Source: Brucella thiophenivorans (GTDB lineage Bacteria; Pseudomonadota; Alphaproteobacteria; Rhizobiales; Rhizobiaceae). From it: DNA of 64,000 bases. Positions 61,631 through 64,000 of this stretch are shown one piece after another. The DNA lies in the NCBI RefSeq assembly GCF_002252445.1, contig NZ_NNRJ01000051.1:310001-374000 (forward strand), in the 5' to 3' direction. Position 1 is the stretch's first letter, and each line of letters begins with the position of its first letter. The notes beneath the pieces were generated by a model. That model made no database searches. It saw only the letters and a program-made list of their open reading frames with translations, and was not told the origin of the DNA. A program made the translations under genes and the position numbers.

Positions 61631-63847
61631 TTAAGCAGCCTTCTTTGCTTCACCCTTATAGGGATTAAAGCGCTGATAGAAGCTCTCGCCGCTCTCAGCC
61701 ATATCGAGAAGCAATTTCGGCGCCTTGAACTGCTGTCCGTATTTGCGTTGCAATTCCTTCGCAAGCTTAACGAATTTCTTTGCACCCATACCATCAATAT
61801 AAGACAGCGTGCCGCCAGTATAAGGCGCGAAGCCAAAGGCCAAAATGGACCCGACATCGGCTTCACGCGGATCGGTGACGATGCCCTCTTCCATCACGCG
61901 TGCAGCCTCCAGAGCAATAGTGACTAGAAAGCGCTCTTTCAGCTCGTTCACATCGATCTTGTCCGGGTCCTGCTGCGGATAGAGGTCTTTCAGACCTGGC
62001 CACAGATGCTTCTTAGCAGGCTTAGCTGGATATTCGTAGAAGCCCTTGCCGTTCTTGCGACCCTTGCGGTCAAACTCATTGACGAGCTTATCCACCAGTT
62101 CCACATGGCGCGGGTCGACAGCCTTTTCGCCAAGATCGGCAAGCGTTGCCTTGAGAATCTTCTGTGACAGATCAATCGCTGTTTCATCGTTCAGCGCGAG
62201 CGGACCAACCGGCATGCCAGCCATACGGGCAGCATTTTCGATCATCGCAGCCGGAACACCTTCAACGAGCATGTTGTAGGCTTCCGACATATAACGCAAC
62301 ACGCAGCGATTGACGTAGAAACCGCGTGTATCGTTGACGACAATCGGCGTCTTCTTGATCGCACGAACATAGTCAAGGGCTACGGCAAGCGCCTTGTCAG
62401 ATGTCTTCTTGCCGAGGATGACTTCAACCAGCAGCATCTTATCGACTGGCGAGAAGAAGTGAATACCAATGAAGTTCTTCGGACGTTTGGAGACTTTAGC
62501 CAGACCGCTGATCGGAAGCGTCGAGGTGTTGGAAGCAAAAATTGCCGTCGCTTTCAGAACTTCTTCCGCCTTCTCGGTCGCAACCCGCTTGACTTCGCGA
62601 TCCTCAAAAACAGCTTCGATCACAAGGTCCGCACCTTCCAGCAGGGAATAATCAGGCGTTGCTGTAATCAGCGACAAAAGCTTTTCCTTATCCGCTTCTG
62701 TTGCACGACCTTTTTGCATTTCCTTTGTAACCAGCTCAGCAGTGTGAGCTTTGCCCTTATCGGCAGACTCTTGATCACGGTCTATCAGTACAACCGGAAT
62801 GCCAGCCTTGGCGGTTACATAGGCAATGCCTGCGCCCATGAAGCCAGCACCGATAACGCCGATCTTCTTAAATTTATTAGGCTTTTCATCAACGGGACGG
62901 CGCGCGCCCTTGTTCAGTTCCTGCAACGACACAAAGAGCGAACGGATCATCATGCCCGCTTCGGTCGTTTGCAAAATTTCGGTGAAGTAGCGCTGCTCGA
63001 TCTTAAGACCCGTATCGAAAGGAACCAGAAGGCCTTCATAAACCGATCTCAGAATAGCGAGTGCCGCCGGATAATTACCGGATGTTTCGCGGCGCAGAAT
63101 AGCGGTCGCCGCAGGCCAAAGGTTTGCACCAGCAGCGGAATAGATCGCTCCGCCCGGCAGCTTGAAGCCCTTCTCATCCCACGGCTGAACAGGCTTCAGA
63201 CCACTCTTGATAAGCTTCTTAGCTGTTTCAACGAGCTTCTTGGCAGGTGCAACCTCGGTGACAAGACCCATCGCCTTGGCGCGCTGCGCCGTCAGGCTTG
63301 AGCCTGTGGTCATCATTTGCAAAGCGTCCTGCTGATTGGCAAGGCGTGGAACGCGCTGCGTGCCGCCAGCACCCGGAAACAGACCAACTTTCACTTCTGG
63401 CAGGCCCATCTTCACGCCCGGCGCATCAGATGCAACGCGGGCATGGCAAGCAAGTGACATTTCGAATGCGCCGCCCATGCAGGTGCCATTGATGGCCGAA
63501 ACCCATGGCTTGCCCGAGGTTTCCAGCTTGCGGAACAGTCCGCCCATACGACCGACATTGTCGAACAACGACTGCACAGCAGCTTGGCTGTCCTTTACTT
63601 TTTGCTTCTGGAATTCCTTGAACATGCCTTCCAGCATGGTAAGATCGGCACCGCCGGAGAAAGTGTCTTTACCAGACGTAATGACCACGCCTTTGACCTT
63701 CTCGTCAGCGGTTGTTGCGTCGATGATGGCGTTCAACTCCTGCATCGCTTCGACGGTGAAAACATTCATCGACTTTTCAGGCATATCCCATGTAACGAGA
63801 GCAATGCCATCGGCGTCGGTTTCAACTTTGAAATTTACATAAGTCAT
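61631..63847 (-). CDS. fadJ: Fatty-acid oxidation multifunctional enzyme (enoyl-CoA hydratase/3-hydroxyacyl-CoA dehydrogenase)
   Basis: Alpha subunit of the beta-oxidation complex, 738 residues. The N-terminal crotonase domain has catalytic Glu129 (GGAFEMSLA) and Glu151 (GLPEVKVGLFPGAGGTQRV). The NAD-binding motif GVIGAGFMGAGIA lies at 330-342, followed by the dehydrogenase motif GIHFFSPVDKM and a C-terminal 3HCDH domain with a FYEYP segment. The ATG at 63847 has GGGAGG upstream. It lies 15 bases after the thiolase stop, forming a fadA-fadJ-like pair. Confidence 0.94.
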   Translation of the reverse strand: MTYVNFKVETDADGIALVTWDMPEKSMNVFTVEAMQELNAIIDATTADEKVKGVVITSGKDTFSGGADLTMLEGMFKEFQKQKVKDSQAAVQSLFDNVGRMGGLFRKLETSGKPWVSAINGTCMGGAFEMSLACHARVASDAPGVKMGLPEVKVGLFPGAGGTQRVPRLANQQDALQMMTTGSSLTAQRAKAMGLVTEVAPAKKLVETAKKLIKSGLKPVQPWDEKGFKLPGGAIYSAAGANLWPAATAILRRETSGNYPAALAILRSVYEGLLVPFDTGLKIEQRYFTEILQTTEAGMMIRSLFVSLQELNKGARRPVDEKPNKFKKIGVIGAGFMGAGIAYVTAKAGIPVVLIDRDQESADKGKAHTAELVTKEMQKGRATEADKEKLLSLITATPDYSLLEGADLVIEAVFEDREVKRVATEKAEEVLKATAIFASNTSTLPISGLAKVSKRPKNFIGIHFFSPVDKMLLVEVILGKKTSDKALAVALDYVRAIKKTPIVVNDTRGFYVNRCVLRYMSEAYNMLVEGVPAAMIENAARMAGMPVGPLALNDETAIDLSQKILKATLADLGEKAVDPRHVELVDKLVNEFDRKGRKNGKGFYEYPAKPAKKHLWPGLKDLYPQQDPDKIDVNELKERFLVTIALEAARVMEEGIVTDPREADVGSILAFGFAPYTGGTLSYIDGMGAKKFVKLAKELQRKYGQQFKAPKLLLDMAESGESFYQRFNPYKGEAKKAA

Positions 63848-63862
63848 TGTTTAAGCCTCCCG

Positions 63863-64000
63863 TTACACGCGCTCAATGATCGTGGCCGTACCCATACCGG
63901 CACCGATGCACAATGTGACCAGTGCCACATTGAGGTCGCGGCGCTCCAACTCATCCAGCACAGTGCCAAGGATCATCGCACCCGTTGCACCCAGCGGATG
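63863..64000 (-). CDS. Acetyl-CoA acyltransferase (thiolase), C-terminal end only
   Basis: The last 45 codons of a thiolase continue beyond the window. It reads [12 protein letters not shown], the conserved C-terminal His region, and ends [15 protein letters not shown] with the second catalytic Cys. It probably is the beta-subunit partner (FadA/FadI) of the following multifunctional enzyme. Start and full length are not visible. Confidence 0.9.
   Translation of the reverse strand, partial: HPLGATGAMILGTVLDELERRDLNVALVTLCIGAGMGTATIIERV

Noticed and set aside
1-64000. CRISPR arrays, toxin-antitoxin pairs, restriction or other defence systems
   Set aside because: No regularly spaced repeats and no recognisable defence genes were seen; TerB-like and S24 proteins alone do not make such a system.

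Overview
This 64 kb window is a chromosomal segment of an alphaproteobacterium of the Rhizobiales, most likely the Brucella/Ochrobactrum group. The strongest evidence is a 1025-residue PAS histidine kinase at 18428-21505 that I recognise as PdhS, the essential Brucella cell-cycle kinase. A tRNA-His with A73 and no G-1, a class I lysyl-tRNA synthetase and scattered palindromic intergenic repeats also fit. The genus is inferred from recalled sequence features; no search was run.

Layout. 1-5.4 kb: a hexuronate/aldonate module with a TRAP binding protein (cut by the window edge), a Zn-dependent sugar-acid dehydrogenase, altronate dehydratase, a GntR regulator and a divergent tagaturonate-reductase-like enzyme. 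5.8-9.6 kb: a cobalamin-riboswitch-controlled ABC importer with a pseudoazurin gene at its 3' end. 9.8-12.9 kb: a TctCBA tripartite tricarboxylate transporter. 12.9-14.1 kb: small proteins, one behind a perfect FNR/FixK-type box. 14.2-18.1 kb: the only clearly accessory region, holding a dead IS66-family insertion sequence, decayed integrase/phage-like sequence and a tRNA-His gene that looks like the old integration site. 18.4-23.6 kb: pdhS (with a full CtrA-type box in its leader) and an AsmA-family gene. 23.6-27.8 kb: putrescine importer PotFGHI. 28-31.3 kb: a ScfR/RamB-type regulator divergent from isocitrate lyase. 31.4-36.6 kb: a class D beta-lactamase, a glutamine-synthetase-like and FAD-oxidase pair fitting gamma-glutamylputrescine catabolism, a Tat-exported Hint-domain protein and a DUF3088 protein. 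36.9-43.7 kb: an alcohol dehydrogenase, Lrp/AzlCD, LysR, GntR/MFS and an SDR enzyme. 44-48.3 kb: the Entner-Doudoroff run zwf-pgl-edd. 48.4-64 kb: folD, proC, a dipeptide-type ABC operon, a DUF930 protein, TerB-like protein, lysK, an S24 repressor-like protease with a membrane-anchored SNase-like protein, and fadJ with the end of a thiolase.

How they work together. The hexuronate genes feed 2-keto-3-deoxygluconate toward the same Entner-Doudoroff route served by zwf-pgl-edd. The Pot importer and the puuA/puuB-like pair suggest putrescine use as a carbon and nitrogen source. Isocitrate lyase and FadJ/thiolase support growth on fatty acids and acetate.

Most of the window is ordinary core chromosome. 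The least explained items are the Tat/Hint protein (35.1-35.9 kb), the pseudoazurin behind the B12 importer, the S24 protease/SNase pair, and several strong palindromes next to regulators. I saw no CRISPR array, no intact prophage and no recognisable defence system.
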